A stretch of 64,000 bases of DNA from Odobenus rosmarus divergens (GCF_000321225.1 NW_004450276.1:1579141-1643140), one strand, 5' to 3'; positions 1 to 13,193 are shown, numbered from the stretch's first letter. Notes: generated by a model from the sequence alone, not told the origin. Program-made: numbers and translations.

Positions 1-424
1 TTCAGGCCTGACCTTCTGTGCTTTCTGAATATATTGTTGTACCTTCCAAGGATTTGTTTATTTCTAATTTGCTGTGTGTTTTATTCAGGCAGCACCGTTA
101 ATGAAGTGAATTACCAAGCCAATGGTGTTTTGAATTATGATGGCTTTGCAATACTGAATTGTGCAACTGTGGCAAGCAGGTACCAATAGGATTTAGTGTC
201 CCACAACTTTCCTGAAATTGGAGAGTATCTTTGTTAATAAAAAGTCAGAACTGTTTTGCCCAACTGAAGTCACAGAAGATCCACGGGAAGCAAATGAGAG
301 TGTCTGCTGTAAAGTGAAGATGAGAGCCCGAAGTCATGGGGAAAAACAGGGTCTGAGGTTTCAGCAGGGCCAGCCTTTAGAGTTTCCTTTTTAAAAGTCT
401 TTACTCGATAAGGTAGTTAAAGGG
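1..424. other. Unannotated AT-rich stretch
   Basis: No exon or recognisable repeat. Presumed intronic sequence of ST8SIA6, from gene orientation only. Confidence 0.3.
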
Positions 425-808
425 ATGCTATGGATTGAATGTTTATGCCCCCGTAGAATCTGTATGTTGAAATTCTGACCTCCAAGGTGATGGCATGAGG
501 AGGTGGGATGCTTGGGAGGTAATGAAGACATGACCGGGGGGCGGGGGGGGAGGTGGGGGAGGGAGGTTCATGAATGAAATTAGTGCCCTTATAAAACCGG
601 CCTGAGAGCCCCCACCCCCTTCTGCTGTGTGAGGTTACAGAGAGAGAGGGCCTCCTCTGAGGAAGTGGGCCCACACCAGACCTGACGGTACCAGGATCTT
701 GGACTTCCAGCCTCCGGAACAGAGAAATGCACTTATGGTTGTTTGTAAACCGCTTGATCTCCGGTATTCTGTTCCGGCAGGGGCCAAACGGACTAAGACG
801 AGGGGGTA
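425..808 (+). mobile_element. MLT1-type LTR (ERVL-MaLR)
   Basis: Begins TGCTATGGATTGAATG and contains ATTAGTGCCCTTATAAAA and GGACTTCCAGCCTCCGGAAC, the order found in MLT1 LTRs. A G-rich run near 537-565 lies inside it. Open frames across it on either strand are shadows of the LTR. Confidence 0.8.
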
Positions 809-1233
809 CACAGGATGTGGACAAAAACACTTAGCACACAGAAGTCCCCAAACCCATGTTAGGTTTTTATTCCCCTAATGTGTCACAGTATTCCTTCCTC
901 AAACCAGTCATGGTCATTAACACAGGGGTCCGAAACTTGTCCCACCCCTAGAAGCTACTTCACCATGAAAGGGACAGAAAAAGAAGCCCCTTGGCTTCTC
1001 TTTGCTTTCTGTTTCTCTCCCGTCTCCTTTCATTCAGAGTCTTCATACTTTTCTTCCTTTTGTCTAATGTCCTTAAAACCTGCCAAGGAAAATAGTAAGA
1101 CACTCACACGCAGGATCTGTAAACTTCAGATGTTTTCCTACATTAGGCATCTGATCAGTGTAGACCATTTCACTGCCCTCCAGAGAAGTCTCTCCATTCA
1201 TGCTGTTTTCAACTGTGTTTGTTATTCAAAGTG

Positions 1234-1313
1234 ACAGAAGTACATCTTAACAATGTAACTGCAACAGAAGTACATCTTAACAATGTAACTGCAACAGAAG
1301 TACATGTAACTGC
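1234..1313. repeat. 30-bp tandem repeat, about 2.6 copies
   Basis: The unit beginning ACAGAAGTACATCTTAACA is repeated exactly at 1234-1263 and 1264-1293. A third copy, shortened by 9 bases, starts at 1294 and runs into the target site of the neighbouring SINE. Confidence 0.9.
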
Positions 1314-1329
1314 TATGTTTTTTAATAAG

Positions 1330-1521
1330 TCTTTTTCTTTTTAGATTATTTATTATTCGTCAGAGAGAGAGCACAAGCAGGGGGAGTGGCAGACAGAGGC
1401 AGAGGGAGAAGCAGGCTCCCTACTGAGCAGGGAGCCCGATGTGGGACTCGATCTCAGGACTCTGGGATCATGACCTGAGCCAAAGGCAGACACTTAACTG
1501 ACTGAGCCACCCAGGCGCCCC
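1330..1521 (-). mobile_element. CAN SINE (tRNA-Lys-derived), antisense
   Basis: Ends on the plus strand with GAGCCACCCAGGCGCCCC, the reverse of the SINE head. Imperfect target duplications flank it: TGTAACTGCTATGTTTTT on the left and TGTAACAGCCATGTTTTT on the right. Confidence 0.92.
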
Positions 1522-3049
1522 TGTAACAGCCATGTTTTTAAATGCTTGAATACCTGAGACCCTGAGAGACACCAGGAGTCCTGGGAGACACAGAGAGCAT
1601 TAGGCCTTGGTGGGGGGAAGGTGAGATGGCTTGGTTAGGTTAGCTCATCAGACCGCTGTGCTGTGCAAGTAAGTGAGAATTAGATGTCGCTTGGATCTGA
1701 GCGCTCTCGGAGGACCACGAGGGAGTTACTTGCTGTTGGAAGAGAAAAAGAAGAAACCCTGTCGGTTCTGATTTGAGAGAAGACATGACCTGTGGACAGA
1801 TCCTATTTAAGAAGCTGGCACCCACCGCTGATGAAGACGTTCGAGTCCTCCCTAACTTCTGATTTGGGGACATCTCCTAGACAGGTCAAAAGAGAGAAAG
1901 TAGGAAATAATGAAGGTGCAAGTAGGAATTCTAAAGACCCAGAGTTGGAGGCAAGCTGGTGGAACAAGAGATTGCCACCAGGCAAGCGTGGGCTGATTTG
2001 TAACCCAGAAAGGATTCTTGGGGATCAGTTGCAATGGCTCATCTGAAAGGACCAGGGGGCAGGGAGAACTTGAAATGGTAAAAGCAGCTACAGAGGTGTC
2101 TCACGGTCAGGTGGAAGTCCAGGATATCAATGGGGACCCCCCTAAAACTAACTCAAGTTGGTGGTCTGAACAGTTGGGTCTATGGACAGAAAAAGCACAG
2201 GACTCAGAAGGGCTGCCAGATACGCTCTAATAACCAAATATTGCAGGACCAGACTTTCTTGGGCTCAAAATAAGAATTCTGTTTCTGTCAACTCTGAGAG
2301 TTTTAATTTTCATTTCAATTTTCTAGTGAAGGCCCTTCTAAAATACTTTTACCAGAATTAGGTAAAGAAAAGGATCAGGCGACATATGATCCACCGAGCT
2401 ACACAGCTGGGGATGCCCTCAAGACGAGTCATGGAAGAGACAGTGGCCATCGTCTTGGAGATGCACAAGACCTTGGACCAACATAGAGTTTGAAGCCTCC
2501 CAGACCAGAGAGCAGAGATGGCTCTAACTACCCAGCAGATGCCTCTTTAATCACCCCATTATACGAGCACAACCTCTGCTCACGGGTCGCTGTTTAAGAC
2601 TGCCCACCTGCTCATGTGTGACGTTCATGGCATCTTAAGAGTGCTCTCAATTCTCTGCTCCCTTTGCAAAGCTGCAGTAATGGAGAAAGACAGCTCCTGG
2701 CACCATACATACCTGACCCCTGGGGACCACACAGGCAGGTGGTTGGTGCCTGGATACATTCATGGTGCCCAATTTGCTTGGTCTTTGTTCCACCTTGATG
2801 ATTCCATTCCATGTCACCAGATAACCTCTCCCTCCCGTTTTCCTCAATGGCTACCTACCCATTCACCAGTATCTGCCCTCCAAACTTCTCATGTAATCAT
2901 GTGTCTTATCTCAGAGGAAAACGACGCTGCCAGGTGTGAACTGATCTTTCGGGATCAGCCATCCTTACTTTCCATCTCAGAGGAAAAAGGTCTCTCTGCC
3001 CAACAAAAGGATAATGTACCTGCCATCCCATCCCTGCCCGTCTCCTTTG
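1522..3049. other. Unannotated stretch
   Basis: No gene or confidently named repeat. Open frames such as 2614-3282 have no recognisable domain and run into L2-like sequence. Confidence 0.3.
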
Positions 3050-3720
3050 AGATCTGGGCCCATCCCTTCATTTTGTTCCCTTGCCCTCCCACCGTCTCCT
3101 CCTCCTCCTCATGCTCAATTCTCTCCCAACTCAAGGTCAAAACCAAACAAAGCTCATTCTGCTATTCTCCTTTACCTACTGCCTTGTCTCTCAGATGGCA
3201 CCCTGCTACTGTCACTTTTCTTTTCCTACAAATCCACTCAACAATTCTTGGAAAGCATCACCAAAGCTGGGGGGTGCTTTAGTCCTCCTACTTTACCTCC
3301 CAGTAGCTGAGCTGCAGACCCCCACTCTGCACCTGGTCCCCATCACAGTCCTCTCTCCCTGGTCTTCTACCCTGCTCCCCGGGTTCTTCTTGTTTTGCCT
3401 GTTACCTTTATGCACCTGGCTGGTGTTCGGCGACAGCGTTCCCCAGGACTCCCGCCAGATCTCCTGTCTTCTCAGCCTGCCTGTTTTCTCGAAACATCTC
3501 CACCAACCTCCCTTCCCTTCCGCTCCATGCTCACTGCCCCCTGGGCGGTGGGTACACGTGTACATTTGATCCTGTCATTTCCCTGTGCAAAGCCCTTCCG
3601 TGAACCCCACCACCCTCAGGACACACTCCCCACTCCTTGACTGGACATACAGAGCCCTGTAGGACCTGGCCCCTAAGATTCCACTCTCATCTTTCACTGA
3701 CAGTTTGCTAACTGCTCAGT
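3050..3720 (+). mobile_element. L2-like LINE fragment
   Basis: Pyrimidine-rich sequence with TGATCCTGTCATTTCCCTG and CAAAGCCCTTCCGTGAACC, then AGAGCCCTGTAGGACCTGG. This is the order found in L2 3' regions (compare 13330-14680). The left limit is uncertain. Confidence 0.5.
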
Positions 3721-5264
3721 GGTACAAATTCCTCTTTCTCCATTCCTTGCAAATCTTGTATTATGGATTCTGACTGCTTTTATTATTTAATTATAGAATT
3801 TATTTGTTTGGAGCTGGCAAGCAAGCCTTCAGGCACATTTTCATCACTTCACTGTGTCAGGGGGAAAAAAATCTTTAATAAGATTTGGGGGAAAACATAC
3901 AAAAAAACAAGCATTTCTGCTATCATTATCTGTGTGGCTGATCTGGTTTTTAGAAATGCTGTCTTTTTAAGTCAGTCTTGAGTTGAAAGCGATCACTTTA
4001 CAAAGCCACCTGGCAAAATTTTGCAGAATAGCGAGAAGCTTGAGGACTACACAGCTCCTGCAAAAGGATAAAAATTAGGCCTCTGATGGTGCAAAGAATA
4101 TCTCTTTTAAAACAAACAAGTAATTCAATCCCTACAAGAGAATGTCACCAGTACTTAGTGGGCATCCACAAGGGCCTCTAAAACAGACTTTAAGTCACCT
4201 CCTAAGCTTGACTTGTAATTGATGCCGTCACGCAATCGGTCCCCTGGAGAAAAGTAATCTGACTGCAGGTGACTGAGGACTTTCTAGAACATCCAAATTC
4301 TATTTACGGTGGCCATAAAGGGGGCAAAACCGCAGTGTGAATCTAAATGAAAAGCTTAAAACCTAATCAATTGTAGTCTCTCTGAAGAAACGGTGTTTTA
4401 ACAGATGGAGAATGCAGCCTAATAATGGAAAACCCAAGACTAAGGAGTCTTCCACTGACTTTTCATGCTTCTTCCCCACTCCTGGGAAGAGGAGCCGAAT
4501 GAGTCAACAGGACCTCCTAACCACCCGCAGAAACCCCCTGCAGAGAGGGGTAAGAGGTGACAGGAACCACCTGGGCTCTGACTTGTTGAAGTCGTCAAGC
4601 AAAATTCTCCTTGCAATGTGCCCCCACCCCACCCCATAGTTTCCCTGAAGGACATGGGCAAGTACCCAGCCCACTGTAGAGTTTGACTGTTCTCTGAGTT
4701 TGGTTAACCCAAGTCTGCCTTTGAAACACCAATCATACACAGGAACTGACAAAACCAGGTCTTGGTGCTGACAGAGATGAGGGGCAGGCGCTGGCCTGCC
4801 TGTCCGTTCAGTCGTTCGCCATGGGATCAAAGGAGCCCAAAGCTTGTGCCACTGAGGATGGTGGCTACTGGAGAAAGGACAGTGAACAGGACAGCGTCCC
4901 TGCCGCCTTTGAGCAAGGAATCCCGTGAGGAGGACAGACAGGTAAGCGCACGCTTGCCAGGCCCACTTTGCAGAACGGATGCTGGCTATTTTCTATAATC
5001 ATATTAATTTCAAGGAACCATCAATCTGTGTTTTGGTGGATGTCATTTAATTCAAAGTAACAACAAGTGCTTTTCAAACAACCCCAAAGACCTTCACTCT
5101 TTTATCCATGAACACGGCAGCCAACTGAGATTGCAGAAATTTCTGCAAACAATCTCTGCTGACTTGCTTTTACCTTAATGCTTGCCTGTCTTTGGTTACC
5201 CTTGGCAAAGATTAATTAGGTAGCTCTTTACACTACTAGATCAGGAACCATAATGTATTCTGGC
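3721..5264. other. Unannotated stretch
   Basis: Mixed-composition sequence without a recognised repeat or exon. The open frames at 4412-4998 look random. Confidence 0.3.
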
Positions 5265-5580
5265 CCCCCACCCAGCTGAAAGATAGTTTTCAAAAACGTA
5301 CAATCATAAATCTCATACAGATAGAACGTGAACACGTGTTAAAGATTTTATTCTATTCATAATGACAAAATAGGTTCAAAGAAGAATCCACAGTACAGAC
5401 ACATTTATAGATCAGGAATATTGAGATGAATGCGCTAATGGGGGCCAAACAGGTGGAGAGGGGCGGGGAAGTCAACTGGACCTCTACCAGGTAGGACATA
5501 ATTTGCATATTTATAGAAAGACTGATTTTGCATTGCTGAGTTAACTACAACTTACAGAGTTGTAAAATTGCTCCCAAGGG
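5265..5580 (+). repeat. Unclassified repeat, arm A of an inverted pair
   Basis: Similar, in inverted orientation, to 7140-7475. Shared words in the same order include GCTGAAAGATAGTTTT, CTCATACAGAT, a 17-base identity (TAGATCAGGAATATTGA at 5408-5424) and GGACATAATT. I do not recognise the family. Confidence 0.7.
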
Positions 5581-6294
5581 ATCGGAAATCAGATAACTCA
5601 GAGGTGTGTGATCTGAACAAGGCAAACTTATCCACTGAAGCACAAAATTTTCCCTAGAGCATTAACAGTATTGCTGCCCATCACTACAATGTTGAAGGAA
5701 AGATCCGTAGGAATGAACCTAATAGACTCCCGCTTCTGCTAAATTTCAGCCCTTCCACTACCACCGCTTGCCCCAAGGGGAACAGGTGGGCCAGGCTCAG
5801 GTGTGAGGCCTTTGGGGCAAACAGGGAAACATGGACTCACCTGCAAAGGTTGAAGTGATTTAGCAAAAGGACAAGTGTGATATGGAGATTAATTAAAACT
5901 TCAAATCCAGATGAACAACAGGAGGGAACAAAACGAAGATGAGAGAAAATAGCACAATGGGAACAAATGGGCAAAGACAAGTGACAAGCACTGGAGCATC
6001 CGTGTCTCATCTCACAGTTCTCCAGGGGGCGATCCTTGGGGACTTGAGAGAAACTCAAATGTGTAGGGTTGGGGTGGATTTTGTCCACAGTGAAGCGTTT
6101 CTAAGTATTTTTTTAACCCACCTCCAACAATATTTTCTTGCTCAATTTAGCCAAAATTGTTTTGACTTTTCCTGAATGTGCTTTGAGTTTGAAATTCTTG
6201 GATAAACCCAGTATACTTTTAATACTAATATCCATATTCCTTGAGGCAAAAATTCTGAACTGTCCTCCTGGTTAAGCATGAAGATCGTAAAAGC

Positions 6295-6545
6295 AGCATT
6301 TACTGCATGGTCACTAGGTGCCAGGTGCTATTTGAAACACTTTATACATGTGTCACCTCATTTATTCCTTGCAATGAATATACAAAGTAGGCCCTGTGTC
6401 CATTTTACAGATGAGAAAAACAGAGCCCGGGAAGATTAAAGAATATACCTAAAATCTCTCTGCTAGTTAGAACTGGAGTGGGTTCGCTATGGTTTGAGCC
6501 CAGATGCTATGGTTCTGTGTTCTTAACCACTATACTATTCTACCT
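6295..6545 (-). mobile_element. MIR SINE, antisense
   Basis: Contains TCACTAGGTGCCAGGTGCTA, CATTTTACAGATGAGAAAAA and GTTCTTAACCACTATACTA, the antisense landmarks of MIR in order. Confidence 0.9.
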
Positions 6546-6589
6546 CCACTAATAGGAGGGAAAATCTGTCCTTCAATGGAGAGCTACTC

Positions 6590-7130
6590 ACTGTTTATAG
6601 CAACACCTGTCCCGACCTCCAGGTGACCTGATTCTGAATCTATGGGGTCTGACGAAGACCCTCTCCTTGACCAAACTCTAGTCAGGCTCCTCTGAGCTTT
6701 TTCAACTAGACCCCATCCTTGGGCATGTCCTTAGGAATTCAATTTTAGCAAGAATTCTGCTAAGTCAGTTCAGCAAGAAACCTTCATCCTCCACATGAGA
6801 TCATCCTGAATATCTGACCAAATTCCTCATCTACTGTCCTACAGGTGGTATCTGACCACCGTGGCCTGCCTTCAGTGAGAATCCTGCCAGGCCAGTTCAG
6901 CCAGAATGCCCCCTTACCCTGATGCCTCCTCTTAGTAATTTTCCATCCACTAACCCCTGCCCTCTCATGCTCCTTGGCTATAAATTCCCCCATTTCCTTG
7001 TGATCGTCAGAGTTGAGCCCAATCTCTCTCCCCTACTTAAAACTCCACTGCAGTGGTCCCCATACCTATCTCGATTGAACTGAATACAATCTGTCTTTCC
7101 ATTTTAAGATGGGTCATGAATAAGTTTTTC
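6590..7130 (+). mobile_element. Solitary LTR, probably ERVL-type
   Basis: Ends with a promoter-like TATA stretch (GGCTATAAATTCCCCC), then GAGCCCAATCTCTCTCCCC and a weak polyadenylation-like GAATACAATCTG. This resembles ERVL-class LTRs. The 5' end is not defined. Confidence 0.5.
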
Positions 7131-7139
7131 TTTAACAGA

Positions 7140-7475
7140 GCTATTTTGCAATTCTATAAATTGTAGCTAGCTGACAGCAACGGAAAAATAATTTTTGCCG
7201 ATAGGCGTACAAATGAATTATGTCCAGTGGAGAGACAACTCTCTCCCACAGTGGGAAAATTAGGTTTGCCTCCATTTGCACATTCACCTCAATATTCCTG
7301 ATCTAGAAGTGTGTTTGTTCCTTTGAACTGGTTGTTAATACCTTACCAGTTTCTTTACAGATGAGATAAACAAAATATTTCAAAAGTGTTCATTTTCATA
7401 TCTGTATGAGAGGCATGTTTTTACCTTTTCAATAAATCTTTTTTTTTTGTAAAACTATCTTTCAGCACTCTGAAT
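7140..7475 (-). repeat. Unclassified repeat, arm B of an inverted pair
   Basis: The reverse complement aligns with 5265-5580. The 17-base identity lies at 7289-7305, and similarity continues on both sides with indels. The arms are separated by about 1.56 kb holding a MIR and an LTR-like segment. Confidence 0.7.
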
Positions 7476-7564
7476 GAGAGTGCTGAAAACATTTCCGAAT
7501 TGAATAAACAGATTACCCTGATCAAGAAGATAAACACTAGTGGCAAGCTAACCATAGTTCGGAT

Positions 7565-7735
7565 CTGTTGCACACTAGATGCTTAGTTCCAAGAAAGTTA
7601 TTTAACCGACTCTGTGCTTTCAGCTTTGTGGGAAAAATGGGGTTAATACTACCTCTTTGACAGATTTGATGCCGTTTATAAGAGATAATGCGTGGACACA
7701 CTCAGCACAGTGGCTGGAACAGAAAGCTCACTTAA
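7565..7735 (+). mobile_element. MIR fragment, diverged
   Basis: Contains AAGTTATTTAACCGACTCTG, AAAATGGGGTTAATACTACC and CACTCAGCACAGTGGCTGGA, in MIR sense order. Confidence 0.6.
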
Positions 7736-7792
7736 GAAGGGCTCAGCAGGAGTCCTCAAGGTGCTGGTCACTACGGAGGGTGCCTCTCAAAG

Positions 7793-7957
7793 CAATGCTT
7801 CTCAAATTACAATGTGCTTCTGAATCACCTATGAGATTTATTAAGACGCAGATTCTGGGTCAGGAGGTCTGGGATTGGGCCTAATAGTCTGCATTTCCAA
7901 CAAGCTCCCAGGTGATGCCAATCCTACTGGACTGAGCATCACGCTTTGAGTGAAGTC
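7793..7957 (+). mobile_element. MER5A-type hAT-Charlie DNA transposon
   Basis: Contains AATGCTTCTCAAATTACAAT, TCTGAATCACCTATGAGAT and CAACAAGCTCCCAGGTGATG, and ends ACGCTTTGAG. This is the MER5A arrangement. Confidence 0.8.
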
Positions 7958-8683
7958 TTAAAAGAACTTGATCACTGGTCAACCTGATCATCAAACATCT
8001 ACCCTGATAGCTTTTCATAATAGCCTAGAGTAAGACTTTCAAGAAATGTAGGACTGTCTTACAGCCAGAAGCATTAGTGGGAAAAACAGTGAAACAACTA
8101 GAAAAATTACCAGAGTAAAATGAGTTAAGTGACCATGTCACTATCAAGAGTTTGTTGCTGTTTTTAGATTTTCAGATGAAAAGCTCAACACAGGAAATAA
8201 TGTAAGAGGAGATTTATGGTACTGAGAACATTTAACATAATTGCTTTCCTAAGTCAAGATGTAGGGCTCATCTTCCCGGGAGCTCTGCTATAGAGAACAC
8301 ACAGCTAGCCTCCAGGGTCACTAAAACCAGCCCAACAAACACAACCCTCCAATGGGGATTGTTCCAGCAAACTGGATGGTAATTGAAGGATAAGACCTTT
8401 TCTCAGAAAGGACATGAGTTGGAAATGTCTCTAAAATGTCAGTTAAAATCCATGTTTAAGTGTCCATATTAGCTATGCAATCCCTATCAAAGTTCTTCAT
8501 CCCAGCCCCCCCCAAAAAAGAAAAAAAATTTCTCTGTCAGTTAAGTATTTCCTCAATAAAACACAGAGAAGTGAATTCTGAGATAAAAATTTAAATGAGA
8601 AAATAACTTTTATCTATATTCCATGCTAAGCCTATAGTGGAGTTTGAGGTAGCCCTATAGCCACTGGATAACATTTAAGAATT

Positions 8684-8888
8684 TTTTTTTTGAGAGACAG
8701 TGCTCCCTTGCAAGCAGCGGTGGGGGGCGGGGTGTAAGGGGAGGGGCAGGGGAAGAGAGAGAATCTTAAGCAGGCTCCATGCCCAGCAGCAGAGCCCAAC
8801 TCGGGGCTCCATCCCACGACCCTGAGATCATGACCTGAGCCAAAATCAAGAGTCTTATGCTTAACCGACTAAGCCACCCAGGCGCCCC
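8684..8888 (-). mobile_element. CAN SINE, antisense
   Basis: SINE head reversed at the right end (AAGCCACCCAGGCGCCCC) and tail at the left. Target duplications are GGATAACATTTAAGAATT (8666-8683) and GGATAACACTTAAGAATT (8890-8907), one mismatch apart. Confidence 0.95.
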
Positions 8889-8907
8889 AGGATAACACTT
8901 AAGAATT

Positions 8908-10008
8908 TAAAACTATATAAATATTTGAACCATAGCTACAATTTTAAAATAAGCTTAGTCATCAAAGAGCGAAAATAGTCTTATAACCTGGAAGTCCATA
9001 GTGCATTTTTACATAATCATATTTCATACTCATTTTCAGGAAAACACTAGGGTCAAACACTGGGAAGACGATTTCGTGCAATCTTCTTTCAAAAACAAAA
9101 CGAACAAAGTTAAACAGGGTGGGTGCAATAGTTTCTGATCATCAGAGAAAGGAAAAGTCAAAGCAATGCAAACTGCTGCCAAGACCGGGAGCCAGTGTGG
9201 AAAAGCTGCCTAATCAATGTGGAAGCTCCAGGGAAATTATATGCTATTAAAACATAAACAATCCAAGAGCTGGGCATTGAACACATTTGAGCAGCGAGCA
9301 AAATCCTAATTTACTGGCTTACCATTCCTAAGTAGTGGATGGTGATCTATCCTGTAAAGGCTACTTATGTTTACTTGTGGAATTAAAGGTTAGCGTCACC
9401 AGAACGAAAATCAGGGGAAAAAATTGTTCACGAATCATGTGTGAACATTTGGGGGGCACGTTAGGTATGAAATAAAATGATATGTCATAATAAAGTAAAA
9501 GTAGCTAGTGGAACATTTCCTCTCACTGTGGCAATTTTATAAATGTGAAATGAGGCAAGCTCTGTCAGAATGATGATGATTTTCAAAATTTTGAGACTAC
9601 TTCATTCATTTTAATAGGAAGTATCCCAGAAGCTCCCTATCTGTGAAGCTTTTTTTTTTTCTATGACCCATGTTTTTAAGACAGTGATGAAAAAACAATA
9701 AACTAGAATTTGTTCAAAAAGCAACTTCTAGAATTTGCCCTTGTTTCACTGTTAAACATTTCTACACCTGCCTTGACATGATTGTGTCTTCCTCATCTCT
9801 TAGGGGCCCCTTTAATAAACCTGAACAAGTGAGCAAATGGATAAATGATAACTAAACCTAAGGTACTGCAAGACTAACTCATTGAGCAGGGGGAAAAAAA
9901 AAAGATTTTGGAGTCATTCAGCCTGAAAAGTCAGAGAAAATGCTAGAAAAAAATTAACAGGAAGAATTAGAACAAAAAGGGTATTCTGATTAACCCACAG
10001 CTAATTAT
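8908..10008. other. Repeat-poor unique sequence
   Basis: No recognisable repeat or exon. Composition is balanced and low-complexity runs are few, so it is a candidate for constrained noncoding sequence; that is inference only. Confidence 0.3.
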
Positions 10009-10025
10009 AAGATTTAACTACCCAG

Positions 10026-10226
10026 GGGACGCCTGGGTGGCTCAGTCGGTTGGGCCTCTGCCTTCGGGTCAGGTCATGATCCCAGGGTCCTGGGATAGAG
10101 TCCTGCATCGGGCTCCTTGATCAGCGGGGAGTCTGCTTCTCCCTCTGCCTCTGCCCGCAGTTCCCCCTGCTTGTGCTTGCTCTCTCGCTCTGACGAAAAA
10201 TAATAAAATCTTTAAAAAAAAAAAAA
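10026..10226 (+). mobile_element. CAN SINE, CTGCCTTCGG-type
   Basis: Head GGGACGCCTGGGTGGCTCAG, then an AATAAAATCTTT tail with A run. Flanked by AGATTTAACTACCCAG and AGATTTAATTACCCAG. Confidence 0.95.
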
Positions 10227-10241
10227 GATTTAATTACCCAG

Positions 10242-13193
10242 AAGAACCCACTCCCTGTTCATTTTATTTATTTTACTGTACTTAAAATGATGTTGTCCAA
10301 ATGTCCTTATTCATATTGAATGAAAGTGTAAGAGAATTGGCTAACCGAATTGACTGAGCTTAGGTAAACCGTAATCAGGAAGCATGAGGAGAGTGTCCTA
10401 AGAGACCTATCCATCTAAAATGGAGAGATATAATTACAGATGAAATTCAACAAGGAAACAGCACAACATAATAATCCTTGAAAAGATGAAACACAATTAC
10501 TAGAATGTGGTGTTGGGTTCTGAGCAGCACAATCACATCTCATTTCAAGCCAACTCCATCCAGAGCAATAACCCTACTCAACACAACTCAACTCCTGATT
10601 ATATTAAAGGCTATTAATCTCCCAACTGCCAGTCACAATTTCCTATCTGATCAAATGTCCTGCTGTTATTACACTTAAAATTTGGAATAATCTGACTCTA
10701 GTTCAATCAGAGCTACTGCGTCTGGTTATGGATTTTTTTTTTTTTTTTTTTGGTTTGGCTGTTTGCTTTTTGCTTTGCTCCATCATGTTGGAACTTGGCA
10801 AAACCCCACATGATCTGTCTCCTTTTGGGACAAGACCTCTTTTCCTGGATGGCTCAGGTTCTCCTTATAAGTGCCTTTCCTCTGAAGGATATCCCTTCTT
10901 GCTCTTTAGCTAATTCCTAGTCCCATTTCCTGCTCATCTGAGAAACTAGTCTCTGGGAGTGGGATCATACACGGTAATGAGTTCTAATGAGTTTTTAATG
11001 TATTGCACTTCACAAGGAACATATTTGCATTAAAAAATAGGCTTTTAAGGATGTTTTTCTGTCCTCCTGTACAGCCCCATTTGCAAAGAAAGCTCCCCTC
11101 TGGTCTAGGCTGAAAACTGCAATCACTTTGAGTCTCCAGGAGTGCTCCTGCCCTCAGGCCTTCACAGTCCCTTCCTACCTCTACCCAAGTCTCAACTTCC
11201 TGCCCCACTCCCATTGGACAGATTTGCCTTTTCCGGTTTTCACCTTGGGGATCTCTCTCTGCCATGGGCAGCAATCACTGTGACCACCCTCACATCACTG
11301 CCATCTGGCTCCTGTTGCCCTGGACAACACCTGCCCTCACCCTACCCCCAGATCTGGCCTCCCAGAGCCTCACCCCAACCCACCAACCCAACACTGGCCA
11401 AACCAGCCTCAGCTCCTCTTGACTGAGGCTCAGAGAAATTAGTAATCCGATCAAAGGCCCTAAAGTAGGGATTCAGACTCCGAAATAGCCCCAAACGTTG
11501 GAAAAATGTTGGGCAGAGAGGAGCTCAAGTCATACCATGGGAGCCCCCGTTCCTACATTAAGTGTCAAGCAACAGGCCTGACCGGGTCATGCACAGGGAT
11601 GACCCTCAGCGGAGACCAATTTGCTATGAATCCCTCCTGCGAGCCTAGGGGATCGATCCATCCACAGCTCCATCAAATGGCTGCATCCATCTGAAAATGC
11701 ATGTTCCTGAGACACAGGCCTTTTAGGTACTTTGTCTACAAGAACTTTACAGGAATGCGTCTGTAATCAATGTAAGTGCATATTAACATAAGAGAATCAA
11801 GGAGAAGTGAGGTAAAGGCACACACAGCGCTAGCATTTCGTTATCTAGCACGCCTCTTTTTCAATTCTATCAAAAACGGAATCTGTTCTATTCTTTGAAT
11901 GCATTTTTTTTAAATTCAGAAATACAATATTCAAAATGATTACTTTTATCACAGCTGTGGGTTTTTCCGTAGGCAATGAATGATTCCATCTAATTCAACT
12001 GCTTATTATCTTTTTTTCTCAACTCTAATATTTCTTTCCCAGTAATAACATATATTTCCTCAACTTTTAAAATCTCTTTATTAGACACAATTGAATGTAA
12101 TTTGGGATTTACAAGTCTCACCACATTCTGATCCTGCCTGAACAATTCTGAACACAAAAAGTACAGACTGCATATAATTTCTTCAGAGTTCCTGTAACAT
12201 TCTGCTTGAGACTCGTGAAATAAAAATTATGGTTCTTTGACATCTTTTCCATCTAGTCATTGCTGGAATCTGGAAAACACCAGAAGCCTTACTTCTCCAA
12301 TGTCCCACTCTGAAACTTCTCACTTACAGGGTTGTTTGAAATGGAAGTAATGACCATTTTCCCAAGGGGGTTGGCCAAAGAGCTAAAACTAAGCAGAACC
12401 AGTCCTTTTTGATGCAATTATCTAGCCATTCATAAATCTATTTTATGTGCTATCATCTACATATTACGATTTTGTTCCTGGGTGTGACAGCTATGGTAGA
12501 ATGCCTTAAGGAAATCAAAAGATATTATATCTTATTGCATTACTTTAGTTTACTGGGCTGATACCTCAACTTAAAGTTTACCAAGTATCTCTATTTGGTA
12601 CTCGGAATAATCCTGTGAAGTGAGTCCTTCTATCACCAATCTCATATACCAAATATAATTTCTTAGTGCTAATTTAGACGTTCTACGTGTCCAGCTCACT
12701 GAAGCTAGTATTCTCCCTGCAGTAATTCCTCAATTGTACGGAGACCTCCCTCCAATACACACACCTGCCTTCATTTCTTTCCGTTCCCAACGCATGCCCC
12801 CCAAAACATGAATCCCCTTGCCTGGAAAATTCAGAGCTATGAAAATACCCAACCCCTGCCATCCAGGCCTACCCCCAACCGGCCAAATACTGCTGGAGAA
12901 AAAGCGCGCACTTCTGCTGAATGACTGCACTTTAAATTCGGCTCTACAAACTTCAAATGGACATTTAATGATACCTGGCAATCCTCCTGTTTCCCACAGA
13001 AAGTTTAATCTCTCTCCAAATCATTCCTTCATTTCTTCTCTTCTCTGCTCCCACCTTCCCCACCTCTACCCTCCTGTCAGTGGACAGCCTTACCTCGTAC
13101 TCTATTGAGTGAACAGAAGCCCACAGAGGGTAACGCGTTCGTACGCCTTCCGCTACATCTAAAACCTCTGGGTCTCCTTGCCTCTCTTGGTCG
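10242..13193. other. Long unannotated stretch
   Basis: No gene or confidently named repeat in about 3 kb. It contains a T run at 10734-10751 and C-rich sequence at 11150-11420. The open frames there show no domains. Confidence 0.3.

Noticed and set aside
2614..3282. 222-codon plus-strand frame
   Set aside because: Low-complexity Ser/Pro-rich translation running into L2-like sequence; no domain and no start or splice support.
10026..10226. CAN SINEs as possible tRNA genes
   Set aside because: Their heads retain A- and B-box-like sequences but do not fold as intact tRNAs, carry long non-tRNA bodies and A-rich tails, and are flanked by target duplications.
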